NCBI GenBank assembly: GCA_017536885.1
Contig: JAFWCM010000307.1
Span: forward strand, 1 to 40,733
Direction: 5' to 3'
From: Solobacterium sp.
Lineage (GTDB): Bacteria; Bacillota_I; Bacilli_A; Erysipelotrichales; Erysipelotrichaceae
DNA: 40,733 nt
Each line of letters begins with the position of its first letter. Within the stretch, counting starts at the first letter, position 1. Both the position numbers and the translations under genes were made by a program. This document shows positions 8,772 through 17,084 of this stretch, piece after piece. The notes beneath the pieces are model-generated. The model did not search any database, was not told the DNA's origin, and worked only from the letters and a program-made list of their open reading frames with translations.

Positions 8772-9416
8772 ATGATGAAAGAAACTCTTACCAATGATCC
8801 CAAAGCAATGTACAAACTCTCGTATGGCCTGTTTGTATGCACCGCGGTAAAAGACGGAAAACCCAACGGCTGCATCATCAACACGGCCATCCAGGCCGCA
8901 AATCCCAATATCATTTCGATTGCGGTAAACAAGGCCAACTACACATGTGAACTGATCAGGGAGACGCGGGAATGCAACATCTCGGTCATCAGTGAAGACG
9001 CATCCTTTGATCTCTTTCAGAGATTCGGATTCCAGTCGGGAAGGGATGTCAATAAGTTCGATGGATTTACATCCTGCGATACTGCCGCAAACGGGATTCC
9101 CTATATCACCGAAGGCACCAATGCGTATTTTTCCCTGAAGGTGAAACAGGAAGTGGATCTCGGAAGTCATATGCTGTTTCTCTGCGAGACTCCCTTTATG
9201 ACCGTATTATCCGACCGGCCTTCCTGTACCTATGCGTATTACCAGTCAAATATCAAACCCAAACCGCAGCCGGCCGGAAAAACCAGTGAAGGAAAGACCA
9301 TCTGGCGCTGTGTGATCTGCGGTTATGAGTGGGTTGGGGAAGAACTCCCCGATGATTTCATCTGCCCTGTATGCAAACACCCCAAGGCGGATTTCGAGAA
9401 GATCGTCGTCAGCTGA
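8772..9416 (+). CDS. Flavin reductase-rubredoxin fusion (high-molecular-weight rubredoxin type)
   Basis: A 214-residue soluble redox protein. Residues 1-150 are a flavin reductase-like FMN-binding domain (YKLSYGLFVCTAVKDGKPNGC, NPNIISIAVNKANYTCELI, DVNKFDGF). Residues 175-210 are a rubredoxin with its two iron-binding pairs, CVICGYEW and CPVCKHP. Such fusions pass electrons from NAD(P)H to partners such as flavodiiron proteins or rubrerythrins, and they serve oxygen or peroxide defence in anaerobes; partners are not in this window. AAGGAG precedes two tandem ATGs at 8772 and 8775; the second has the better spacing, so the true start may be three bases later. It appears to be a single-gene unit with a terminator 140 bases downstream. 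Confidence 0.93.
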   Translation: MMKETLTNDPKAMYKLSYGLFVCTAVKDGKPNGCIINTAIQAANPNIISIAVNKANYTCELIRETRECNISVISEDASFDLFQRFGFQSGRDVNKFDGFTSCDTAANGIPYITEGTNAYFSLKVKQEVDLGSHMLFLCETPFMTVLSDRPSCTYAYYQSNIKPKPQPAGKTSEGKTIWRCVICGYEWVGEELPDDFICPVCKHPKADFEKIVVS

Positions 9417-9555
9417 ACCCTGCCTGAGGCAAGCTTCTGCGGTATTGCGGTGCCCGGTTCAGCCCGGCAATCCTCTAAAGAGTCAGGAATGGCTGCCGCA
9501 GGGCCGGCAGATCATCTTCAGCAGAGCCTGAGAGAACACGGAATCAGAACCATGA

Positions 9556-9593
9556 ATCTTCGGAAGAGTCATACCGCTTCCGGAGATTTTTTT
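9556..9593 (+). terminator. Terminator downstream of the rubredoxin fusion
   Basis: An 11-bp stem (9556-9566 with 9577-9587, one wobble) with a 10-nt loop is followed by seven T. The 140-nt gap from the stop codon shows no gene. Confidence 0.8.
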
Positions 9594-9647
9594 CCGATGA
9601 TGGAAAAGGGAAGCACCGGCACGTTTGCAGAATTCGGAAATCAACAG

Positions 9648-9684
9648 AAAAAAATCCGGTCGGGCAATCAGCTCTGACCGGATT
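9648..9684 (-). terminator. Terminator of the NAGPA-domain gene
   Basis: On the minus strand AATCCGGTC and GACCGGATT form a 9-bp stem followed by a T7 run, 36 bases after the stop of the gene ending at 9720. The plus strand has a weaker T-run after CTG, so it might act both ways. Confidence 0.8.
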
Positions 9685-9719
9685 CTGTTTTTATGCTCTG
9701 TTTGCCCTTGAAGAATTGC

Positions 9720-11078
9720 TCATTCTTTGATCGTGACCCAATCCTCACCGCCGGCAATCCACTGATCTTCCCCGATGAGGTACCAGTCATAGCCATATGC
9801 TTTCTGCCGCTTTGATGCGGTGTAGGTTTTGCCGTTTTCTGCCTTTCCGACAATACGGGAAGATATGCTCGGAAGGCTGCGGATATTCAGGTTGTCGACA
9901 TTGACGGTGATTTCAGCCGTCTCATCGGAATGCGTTTCCGCCTCGGCCTGTTTCAGAGATTCATATTCCACCCAGTCTTTCTGACTGGCAATCCATCTCT
10001 GTTTTCCGATCCGGAACCATTTATACTGGTCATCAATCTTGATCTCATAGACCTGATAGCGCTCGCCGTTAGTCGCGTATCCTTTCGAGGGCTTATTGGT
10101 ATTCGGTCCGGTGCGGACTCTGAGGCGATCGACATTCACCAGGGCATAACCGATCGCCGGTTCTTCGATGACTTCTTCTTCGATTCTGGTATCGGTCAGC
10201 TCGGGCTCGACTTCCCTGACAAGCGTGGTCTCATAGACCATCTGGGTTGATCCGCCGCCGTCCATGCGGATCGCATCATGCACGTTCAGTCGGCTCAGGA
10301 AATCTTTGATCGCACCTTCATCCATGGTTCCGTAGATGGTGATCAGAAGAAACTGTTTGTCCGCTTTCTGCGCCAGGATCGTAACGGCTCTGCCATAGGT
10401 GCGGTAGTCAATCGCTCCGGCATCCCCGTTGGTGATATCCCGCTGTTCCCCATCCGCAAAGTAGGTATAGGAACCGGACACGGCATAGTCTTCATTGATC
10501 ACATAGCCGGTAGACCAGTGCCAGGAGCTGTCTCCGTTCCACTGTCCGTTTGCCCAGCCGTGATATTTCAGCGAAAGATCATTCCCGCTGATATATGCCG
10601 TCGCAAACCCGTTTCCGTAGGCAGGGGTGTTTTCCGTACCATACCAGTAGGTCCAGACATTGTGACGCCTGACCGCTCCCACGGGCTGACCGAAGAGATC
10701 CCCGGAATTGGCAAAATACCCGGCATTGATTCCGCCGGCATACAGCAGTCCTTTCTCCAGCGCAGCCTGATCTGTGAGCTCATCGAGATACATGGGATCT
10801 TCATTGTAGTCAATCTGCACATGGGTATGCTCACTGGGAGTGACCCGGAGAATGTCATAGAGGACATCATCCAGAACACCTTCCTCGTGCGTAATATCTT
10901 CGCTCTCTCCGTCGGTATAGACATTGATCGCAGTCGCGAGCTTTCTTCGCAGTGTATGTACTCTTGTATTTTCGTCCCAGGCCAGAGTGACTTCTTCGGC
11001 ATTGACCGGAAGAATCCCGCCGATCATCACGGCAAGCACCGCACCTGTTCGAATCAGATATTTCATGTTTTCTGTCAT
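9720..11078 (-). CDS. Secreted phosphodiester glycosidase (NAGPA/DUF2233) with two SH3 repeats
   Basis: A 452-residue exported protein. Residues 1-27 form a signal peptide (MTENMKYLIRTGAVLAVMIG, cleavage near NAEE). A NAGPA-type domain spans about 70-320, with GGINAGYFANSG, a VGAVRRHN region and the family hallmark IRMDGGGSTQMVYE. Two bacterial SH3-like repeats follow, each starting with a VDxLxxRxxP pattern (VNVDRLRVRTGPNTN and VNVDNLNIRSLPSIS); they probably bind the cell wall. The family removes sugars from phosphodiester-linked glycans; the natural substrate here is not known, though a surface or exopolysaccharide is likely. The frame is open to 11447, but that extension is basic and unlike a protein; ATG 11078 starts the signal peptide and has GGGTGA upstream and a TATAAT 17 bases away. 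Confidence 0.85.
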   Translation of the reverse strand: MTENMKYLIRTGAVLAVMIGGILPVNAEEVTLAWDENTRVHTLRRKLATAINVYTDGESEDITHEEGVLDDVLYDILRVTPSEHTHVQIDYNEDPMYLDELTDQAALEKGLLYAGGINAGYFANSGDLFGQPVGAVRRHNVWTYWYGTENTPAYGNGFATAYISGNDLSLKYHGWANGQWNGDSSWHWSTGYVINEDYAVSGSYTYFADGEQRDITNGDAGAIDYRTYGRAVTILAQKADKQFLLITIYGTMDEGAIKDFLSRLNVHDAIRMDGGGSTQMVYETTLVREVEPELTDTRIEEEVIEEPAIGYALVNVDRLRVRTGPNTNKPSKGYATNGERYQVYEIKIDDQYKWFRIGKQRWIASQKDWVEYESLKQAEAETHSDETAEITVNVDNLNIRSLPSISSRIVGKAENGKTYTASKRQKAYGYDWYLIGEDQWIAGGEDWVTIKE

Positions 11079-11094
11079 AATTTCACCCGTGCTA

Positions 11095-11100
11095 ATTATA
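11095..11100 (-). promoter_or_regulatory. -10 box of the NAGPA-domain gene
   Basis: A perfect TATAAT reads on the minus strand 16 bases before the start codon, which would give a very short leader. No good -35 box is present, which fits activator dependence through the repeat array immediately upstream. Confidence 0.55.
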
Positions 11101-11116
11101 CAGAAGAAACGCTGTG

Positions 11117-11176
11117 TTTCATGAAAAAACAATGAAACAAATGAAACAGGCAAAATGAAACAGCCGGAATGAAACA
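11117..11176 (-). repeat. Direct TGTTTCAT repeats upstream of the NAGPA-domain promoter
   Basis: ATGAAACA (plus strand) occurs at 11132, 11141, 11155 and 11169, that is at spacings of 9, 14 and 14 bases, with a related ATGAAAAA at 11121. Read on the minus strand these are TGTTTCAT direct repeats placed from roughly -20 to -75 relative to the -10 box. The promoter-proximal copy overlaps a palindrome TTTCATGAAA (11117-11126). The arrangement suggests an activator or repressor array. Confidence 0.6.
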
Positions 11177-11321
11177 GGAATGATTCAGGCAAACCGCAGG
11201 GCATGCCTGCCGCACAATTCCGCCGTCTGTTCCTTACCCCATGCCCAAAGCAGCTGCTGTGAAATGACAAGGCACAGCGGGTTCTGCAGTGTTGTGAAAG
11301 CGCCGCACCGCCGGCGTCCGT

Positions 11322-11359
11322 AAAAAAGCATGGACCGCTGCTGTACGCTGCGGTCCTGC
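11322..11359 (-). terminator. Terminator of the MscS-type channel gene
   Basis: On the minus strand GCAGGACCGC pairs with GCGGTCCATGC (one bulged base) and a T6 run follows. It lies about 85 bases past the stop codon. It separates this gene from the NAGPA-domain gene further downstream on the same strand. Confidence 0.75.
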
Positions 11360-11443
11360 TTCGATGCGTTTTCTTTTCTTTGGAAATTCGCCCCGGGGAA
11401 AAGGAGGATGCCCTTCGCCCTGCGGCAGCGGCCGGAGGAAAAT

Positions 11444-14400
11444 TCACTCTTTCGGATTGTTCTGATCGTCTCCCGTATGGATGGTGAGCTGCGGGAACGG
11501 AACCTCGATACCGTTTCTTTTGAACATCATGTAGACTTTTCGATTCACCGCTCTTGTCACCCGGGGACGGAAGGCCTCATGGCATCTGGCTCTGACGAGA
11601 AGCGCCACACCGCTGTCGCCGAGCCGTCTTACGCCAAGGTAGACGAGGTCGCCGATCATCTCGGGGATTCTTCCTTCCGGTTTTTTCAGCTCTTCGATTA
11701 ACAGTTTCTCCACCCGTTCGAGATCTTCTTCATAGCAGATCTGATACTCCAGGAAGAGATTGGCCGGATGGGCCGACATATGGACGACATTCTGGACTTC
11801 CTTGTTCGGAATGATCTTGATATCTTCGCTGTCCACATCGTAGATCTTTGTCATGCGTATGCCGAGTTCTTCCACGATTCCGCGGAAGCCGTTGACGCTG
11901 ATCATGTCTCCCACCTGAATGTTTCCTTCAATCAGAAGGAAGATGCCGGCAATGATATCACCCACCAGGCTGTTTGCGCCGATACCGATGACCACCGATA
12001 CGATTCCGGCGGACGTCATCAGGGCAGTCGGATCCATGCCGAGATATACAAGGCACCGGTAGAGAATGACAAATCCGCCCGCATAGGACACAAGGCTCGC
12101 AATCATCCGGATCACGGTCCTGGCCCGGGTGGCAAGCATTGTGGTCATGATATCCGTCAGCCAGCGAAGCAGGAAGAGGATAAGTCCGCCTTCCAGCAGG
12201 ATGATCAGAGATTCGGTCAGGGCAAAGACATTCAGTCCGTGTTCCCAGTTGCCGCTCATCACATACCCAAGCATGCTGTCATCCGTTGAGCCCGGGCGCG
12301 TATAGCGGATCAGAAGAAGAACAGCTGCCATTCCTGCCATCGCAAATGCGAGGTTTCGAAACACCTTGAACTCTGCGGTCTTTCCCGTGACGTGTCCTTT
12401 TTCCGGATTCTTAACTTCCGTATCGTATTCTGTTTCCGGACAGGTATATACGCTTAGACCGATCACTATAAGAATGATAAATGCGAACATGGCAGCGGTG
12501 AGGGTGAGCGTCAGCCGCTGACGAAGAAGGATATCCTTGCGGATCGCAAAGAAGATGATGTCCGTATTATACTGGCCTGTCACCGCATAATAGGTATCCC
12601 GGTTCATATGAATGTACTGGCACAGATTATCCTGCACATCACTTTCCTTTAATCCGTAATCAAGGGCATTTTTTTCAATGAAGCTGCTGTCGGGATGCCA
12701 TGTAAACTTTTTGCTTTCCTTATCGACCGTAAACACAAAGGCGCCTTCGCCGGGCTGCACCGACTTCAGGGTATCACTCAGCGAATTCTTCCCAAGCATC
12801 ACTTCCAGAAGTCCGTTGCTGTATTCCCCGTTGACATATCCGGCGATACTGCCGTTTTCTGTTCTTGACGGTACACTGATGCTTGTTTTTTTCGGGAGGG
12901 CAGAGGAAGAATCGGAAGGTTTCGTCTCGGCAGTGCTGTCAGAAACTGCCTGCTCCGTCTCTTGTGTCACCCCTATGCTGGGAGCGAGATACGAAGAGGA
13001 TGCCGCAATTGTCATGCCGTATTCATCCGTAACCCACAGGGTGTCAAGATCGAGAATCGAGGTCAGAAGATCGAGTTTTTCCGGCGATATAGAATCCGGT
13101 TGTTTTTCGAGATACCCTCCGGCGAGCTTTACCAGCTTTTCTGCGTTTTTCTGATACAGGTCTTTGATCTCCACGAGAATATTCTCATCGTGCTTCTGTT
13201 CCGTCTGGATTTTCGAAAGCTGAGCAGTGCTGTTTTTTGACCAGCTGCTCATCAGGTAAAAAGTCTGCAGATAGAAGGAAGAAAAGAAAACGGCAACTGT
13301 ACAGAAGATCGTGAATGTCAGAAGTTTCACCTTTCTTCCGCTTTCCTTCTGCTGGCGCAGTACAGGATGGTAGTTCTCTTCGATCACCGTGTTCTTCTGT
13401 TTTAAAAGAAGTACGGCATAATACACCAGATCCGCTGCGAGAACGGCGAATATAAACCACATCAGATATGTTACCTGTTTTCTCAGGGCAGAGAGTTCTT
13501 CGTTCGGAACACCGCATACCACCCAGGCATTCTGATCCTTGAAATAGACGGGATAGAGATACATGGACGTACCGTTGACGTTCTGGGTGACAAACTCTCC
13601 GTCATGAATGTCGTTCATATTGAGGCCGAGCGCTGAAATATTCTTGTTCTGGAAAGAGGAGTCCGGGTAATAGAGAATGTCTCCGGTGTCTGCCGACCAG
13701 ACAAATGCAAAGCCTCTGGATCCGATCACTTCATTTTTGAGCGTATAGTTCCACGCATTCATCATATTTTCGTAGGCAAGCTGCGACTCTCCGTAATCAT
13801 TGATTACGCATGCAAGATCTCCGTCGAGCGAAAATGAATAGAAAATCGGGAAGGGATTGCTGAAGTTATAGAAGGCTTCGTTCGCAGAGGGTTCTTCTTC
13901 AAATTCCCCGGTCTTTGAAGATTCTGAAGAATTCTCCGCTTCCTTCTGTCCCATTTCCGTCAGCTGGCTGTTTGCCATATCAGTGAGATAAGTGATTCTT
14001 TCCTGCAGGGCTTGTTGGGAGTAGGGATAGATCACCGCTCTTTCCATCTGGAATGTCTCAAAGGTTTTCAGAAGCGGTGCGTAGACCGGATCCTTCAGAT
14101 CCTTGTAAAAGCCGACGGAGGAAGCGATCACATTTCCCTCTTTGTCAATCACCAGGATGTCACGCGCATTGATCTCTGAATTCAGTTCTGTCAGAAAGTC
14201 CTGGGATTTCAGAAGCTCCGGATGATCCTGAGCATTTAACATGATCATGCGCAGGAAGGATTCATGCACACCATCCGACCACAGCCGTATGATATCATCC
14301 CTGAATTCATAGGAACCGAAGGCATCACAGATATAGCTGCTGTTGTCCTTCATCTCTTCCTCAAGGCTGTTTCTCGCAAGGTTGGACTGAGAGGCCATGA

Positions 14401-14485
14401 GGAGAGAGATAAACAGAAGGATTCCGGTAATTCCGAACAGAATGGTCAGAATGATTCTGCTTTTTGTCGATATCTCTTTTTTCAT
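11444..14485 (-). CDS. MscS-type mechanosensitive channel with two extracytoplasmic sensor regions
   Basis: A 1013-residue membrane protein far longer than MscS (about 290). A first TM helix at 9-31 precedes a Cache-like outer domain (about 32-335, ending in the WVVCGVPNEEL pattern of dCache). A TM at 340-365, a second TM at 385-410, and another outer region of about 250 residues (WVTDEYGMTIAASSSYL, GAFVFTVDKESKKFTWHPDSS) follow, then a TM near 668-690. The last third has four or so TM helices and the MscS pore and beta domain (TSAGIVSVVIGIGANSLVGD, GNIQVGDMISVNGFRGIVEELGIR, IPNKEV). It presumably opens on membrane tension or ligand binding; the ligand is unknown. The second outer region is Ser/Thr-rich around 525-545, which looks like a linker. 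GAGAGG precedes the ATG. Confidence 0.88.
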   Translation of the reverse strand: MKKEISTKSRIILTILFGITGILLFISLLMASQSNLARNSLEEEMKDNSSYICDAFGSYEFRDDIIRLWSDGVHESFLRMIMLNAQDHPELLKSQDFLTELNSEINARDILVIDKEGNVIASSVGFYKDLKDPVYAPLLKTFETFQMERAVIYPYSQQALQERITYLTDMANSQLTEMGQKEAENSSESSKTGEFEEEPSANEAFYNFSNPFPIFYSFSLDGDLACVINDYGESQLAYENMMNAWNYTLKNEVIGSRGFAFVWSADTGDILYYPDSSFQNKNISALGLNMNDIHDGEFVTQNVNGTSMYLYPVYFKDQNAWVVCGVPNEELSALRKQVTYLMWFIFAVLAADLVYYAVLLLKQKNTVIEENYHPVLRQQKESGRKVKLLTFTIFCTVAVFFSSFYLQTFYLMSSWSKNSTAQLSKIQTEQKHDENILVEIKDLYQKNAEKLVKLAGGYLEKQPDSISPEKLDLLTSILDLDTLWVTDEYGMTIAASSSYLAPSIGVTQETEQAVSDSTAETKPSDSSSALPKKTSISVPSRTENGSIAGYVNGEYSNGLLEVMLGKNSLSDTLKSVQPGEGAFVFTVDKESKKFTWHPDSSFIEKNALDYGLKESDVQDNLCQYIHMNRDTYYAVTGQYNTDIIFFAIRKDILLRQRLTLTLTAAMFAFIILIVIGLSVYTCPETEYDTEVKNPEKGHVTGKTAEFKVFRNLAFAMAGMAAVLLLIRYTRPGSTDDSMLGYVMSGNWEHGLNVFALTESLIILLEGGLILFLLRWLTDIMTTMLATRARTVIRMIASLVSYAGGFVILYRCLVYLGMDPTALMTSAGIVSVVIGIGANSLVGDIIAGIFLLIEGNIQVGDMISVNGFRGIVEELGIRMTKIYDVDSEDIKIIPNKEVQNVVHMSAHPANLFLEYQICYEEDLERVEKLLIEELKKPEGRIPEMIGDLVYLGVRRLGDSGVALLVRARCHEAFRPRVTRAVNRKVYMMFKRNGIEVPFPQLTIHTGDDQNNPKE

Positions 14486-14959
14486 CGGTTATCCTCTCTT
14501 TCGCTTTGCGCGAAATCATTGTGCCGTACTTCATCTTCTGCGTTATATGGAAAACAGAGACCTGCAGGGTCAATGATCAGCCAGACCGAAATCAGTGCTT
14601 TTGAAGAAGCGCTGCCTCCATCGCTGTTGATTTCATTTTAACATTTCTGGTTTTTACCCTGCAGTGGCGTTGCGTGAATTCTTCCATACGGACCGCATTC
14701 TTCAATCCGGGCAGAAAAGCACAGGGAAATCATGCGATTTCCGGCAGCGAAAGACTGCCGTCTTTCTGCCTGGGCGGGAAGGAAAAGAATGGTTCCGAAG
14801 CGCAATCATTCAGAGATCTTTGCCCGGAAAGGAAATGATTTTGTCTTTTTTTCATGCGAAAGCAGGTTTGAATGCATATACAGAACTCTGTCATACAGTG
14901 TATGATATCTGATGGAAATTGCCAGAAACCAGATATATTAGGAGGAATAAAAAACATCT
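14486..14959. promoter_or_regulatory. Divergent regulatory region between the MscS-type gene and nagB
   Basis: No gene is seen. Just before the MscS-type ribosome binding site is a perfect hairpin TTTCGC-TTTGC-GCGAAA (14499-14515), inside that mRNA leader; a TTGACC (-35-like) and TATAAC lie further upstream on the minus strand with poor 20-base spacing. In the middle a GGAAATC-ATGC-GATTTCC palindrome (14725-14742) directly abuts a GGCAG/CTGCC hairpin (14743-14759). On the nagB side TATGAT (14901-14906) is a -10 candidate without a good -35. Confidence 0.45.
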
Positions 14960-15751
14960 ATGAGAGTGGTAATTCAGGAAAACTATGACAACATGTGCAA
15001 GTGGGCGGCCGACTACATCGCCGCAAAGATCAGAAACCACAAGGAAGACAGGCCCTTTGTATTAGGTCTTCCGACCGGTTCCTCTCCGATCGGCGTATAT
15101 AAGGAACTTGTCCGTCAGAACCAGGCAGGGGAGCTCTCCTTCGCAAACGTTGTTACTTTCAATATGGATGAATACCTTGGCCTTCCGCATGAACACGATC
15201 AGTCCTACTGGTATTTCATGCATGATAATTTCTTCGATCATCTTGTCGATATGAAACCGGAGAATATCAACATTCTCAACGGTATGACCGACAACCCGGA
15301 AGAAGAATGCAGAAAATATGAAGAGAAGATCGCAAGCTACGGCGGAATCGATCTGTTCATGGGCGGCATCGGTGTAGATGGCCACATTGCCTTCAATGAG
15401 CCGTACACCTCTCTCAACAGCCGTACCGGTGTCAGAGACCTCACCACCGATACCAGAATCGTCAACTCCCGTTTCTTCGGAAATGATCCGGAGAAAGTCC
15501 CTGCCCAGGCGCTCTCCGTCGGTGTAGGCACCGTCATGGATTCCAAGGAAGTTCTGATTCTCATCAACGGCCACAACAAGGCAAGAGCTCTTGCGGCAGT
15601 TGTTGAGGGCGGCGTCTCCAGCAAGTGGACCTGCTCCGCGGTTCAGCTGCACAACCATGCGATCATCGCCTGCGATGAAGCGGCCTGCGGTGAGATCACC
15701 GTCGATACCTACAAGTATTTCCTGGATATCGAGCGGAAGGAACGTCTGTAA
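14960..15751 (+). CDS. nagB: Glucosamine-6-phosphate deaminase
   Basis: A 263-residue cytoplasmic enzyme converting glucosamine-6-phosphate to fructose-6-phosphate and ammonia. Motifs include LGLPTGSSPIGVYKELV, FNMDEYLGL with the active-site Asp, MGGIGVDGHIAFNEP with the catalytic His, SRTGVRDL, and ALSVGVGTVMDSKEV. Length and ends fit the Bacillota family. The GGAGG lies 14 bases before the ATG, longer than usual, yet no alternative in-frame start fits and the protein begins at the family start (MRVVI). Alone in its unit and closed by a terminator. Its substrate pool is shared with the amino-sugar precursors of the surface-glycan locus to the right. Confidence 0.96.
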   Translation: MRVVIQENYDNMCKWAADYIAAKIRNHKEDRPFVLGLPTGSSPIGVYKELVRQNQAGELSFANVVTFNMDEYLGLPHEHDQSYWYFMHDNFFDHLVDMKPENINILNGMTDNPEEECRKYEEKIASYGGIDLFMGGIGVDGHIAFNEPYTSLNSRTGVRDLTTDTRIVNSRFFGNDPEKVPAQALSVGVGTVMDSKEVLILINGHNKARALAAVVEGGVSSKWTCSAVQLHNHAIIACDEAACGEITVDTYKYFLDIERKERL

Positions 15752-15769
15752 TCCTGCCAGATTATCGCC

Positions 15770-15799
15770 GAGAGGAGAAAAAACCTCCTCTCTTTTTTT
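15770..15799 (+). terminator. Terminator of nagB
   Basis: GAGAGGAG and CTCCTCTC form an 8-bp stem on a 7-nt A-rich loop, followed by seven T. Confidence 0.88.
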
Positions 15800-15854
15800 C
15801 TGCCCGGCTGCCGGCCTGGTCTGATTCAGGAACAGATATCGTACCTTGCATCGC

Positions 15855-15883
15855 AAAACAAAACACAGCCGGAAGCGGCTGTG
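15855..15883 (-). terminator. Terminator of the membrane-anchored GT2 gene
   Basis: CACAGCCG-CTTC-CGGCTGTG on the minus strand (8 bp, 4-nt UNCG-like loop) runs into TTTTGTTTT, 52 bases after the stop at 15936. Confidence 0.88.
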
Positions 15884-15935
15884 CTGTCTGCGTGAGAATC
15901 TCCCTCTCTCCCGGTTCATCGGGAAACGATATGGT

Positions 15936-16841
15936 TCAGCGATCGGAATCTTTGGATAAATGCCGGTCTGCGTATTCATTCAATGCGGTTTCCATACTCA
16001 TGATGGTCTGGTTTTTATCGGAGTCGAGAATAAATCCGGTAAAGATGAACAGCGAAGAAAGAAGCAGGATGAACAGTCCGAGATCCCGTGACCAAAGCGC
16101 GAATACCAGGATGCCGATCACAAGGAACAGAACGAAGAACAGGAAGAAAAAGTACAGAGGACGATAATTCTTGTACAGATCAAATAAAGTGATGATGACC
16201 TTGGCGCCGTCCTGCATGGTATTCAGCTTGGAGAAAGACCCCTCCGGCCGGTCCCGGTAGGAGATGGGGATTTCACAGATCTTCATCCGCATGATCAGCG
16301 CATAAACCGTCATTTCGGTCTCAATCTGAAAGCCTTCCGACTTCACCGGCATGCATTTGACAAACCGCCTTGAAAAGACCCGGTATCCGGTCATGATATC
16401 CCGGATGTTTCCGTGAAAAAGACGGTTGATGAGATCCCTGACCAGATTGTTTCCGAACTCATGAAACGGCCGTTTGTTTTCGCTGTAATAGGTGCCGTTG
16501 GAGAGACGGTCACCGATTGCCATATCCGCTTCCCCCCGGAGTACGGGATCGAGAAGCGCGTGAATCTCTTCCGCGGGATAGGTATCGTCTCCGTCTACCA
16601 GAACATAGGCATCCGCATCGATATCCCGAAACATCGAACGGACCACATTTCCCTTTCCCTGACAGGGCTCTTTGCGCACGATTGCCCCGGCTTCTTCCGC
16701 AAGGGCAGCCGTGTTGTCGGTGCTGTTATTGTCATAGACATAGATCTCTGCATCGGGAAGCGCGTTCCGAAAATCCAGTACGGTCTTTTTTACCGTGATT
16801 TCTTCGTTATAGCAGGGGATCAGTACGGCGGTTTTTTTCAT
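15936..16841 (-). CDS. GT2 glycosyltransferase, dolichol-phosphate-mannose-synthase-like, membrane-anchored
   Basis: A 301-residue protein with a GT2 catalytic domain at 1-215 (AVLIPCYNEEITVKKTV, IYVYDNNSTDNT, VLVDGDDTYPAEE with the metal-binding acidic cluster) and two C-terminal TM helices at about 230-253 and 257-278, then a charged tail. Enzymes of this type usually move a sugar from a nucleotide to a polyprenyl phosphate on the inner face of the membrane, feeding GT-C transferases or surface glycans; the sugar is not readable. The frame is open for 69 more codons upstream, but the conserved start is ATG 16841. No ribosome binding site precedes it and a TATAAT ends 7 bases before it, so the mRNA may be leaderless. 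The divergent neighbour is a GT-C-like membrane protein, a natural partner. Confidence 0.88.
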   Translation of the reverse strand: MKKTAVLIPCYNEEITVKKTVLDFRNALPDAEIYVYDNNSTDNTAALAEEAGAIVRKEPCQGKGNVVRSMFRDIDADAYVLVDGDDTYPAEEIHALLDPVLRGEADMAIGDRLSNGTYYSENKRPFHEFGNNLVRDLINRLFHGNIRDIMTGYRVFSRRFVKCMPVKSEGFQIETEMTVYALIMRMKICEIPISYRDRPEGSFSKLNTMQDGAKVIITLFDLYKNYRPLYFFFLFFVLFLVIGILVFALWSRDLGLFILLLSSLFIFTGFILDSDKNQTIMSMETALNEYADRHLSKDSDR

Positions 16842-16848
16842 GGTTTCA

Positions 16849-16857
16849 ATTATATCA
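16849..16857 (-). promoter_or_regulatory. Extended -10 promoter of the GT2 gene
   Basis: TGATATAAT (extended -10 form TGnTATAAT) lies so close to the start codon that transcription should begin at or next to the ATG. No convincing -35 box, as is common for extended -10 promoters. Confidence 0.6.
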
Positions 16858-17084
16858 CACAAGAAAACAGGCAAAGGACCTGCAAGAAGGAATGCCTCCT
16901 TTCCTGAGAAAAGCCCCGATCTTCGCCGAAACCGGATTCTTTTCCGGATTCCTGTGTGCAAGTCGGGAGGGGAGATGCCGCAAACGGGGAATAAATGCTT
17001 ATAATAGGAAACGTCAGGTATTTGTGAAAAATACGGAAATTCATACATCGTTCAGGATTCGCTGAATATGAAGGAGTAATAAAA

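Noticed and set aside
11079-11447. N-terminal extension of the NAGPA-domain protein by about 123 residues
   Set aside because: It runs through the terminator of the upstream gene, the repeat array and the -10 box; the signal peptide begins at 11078.
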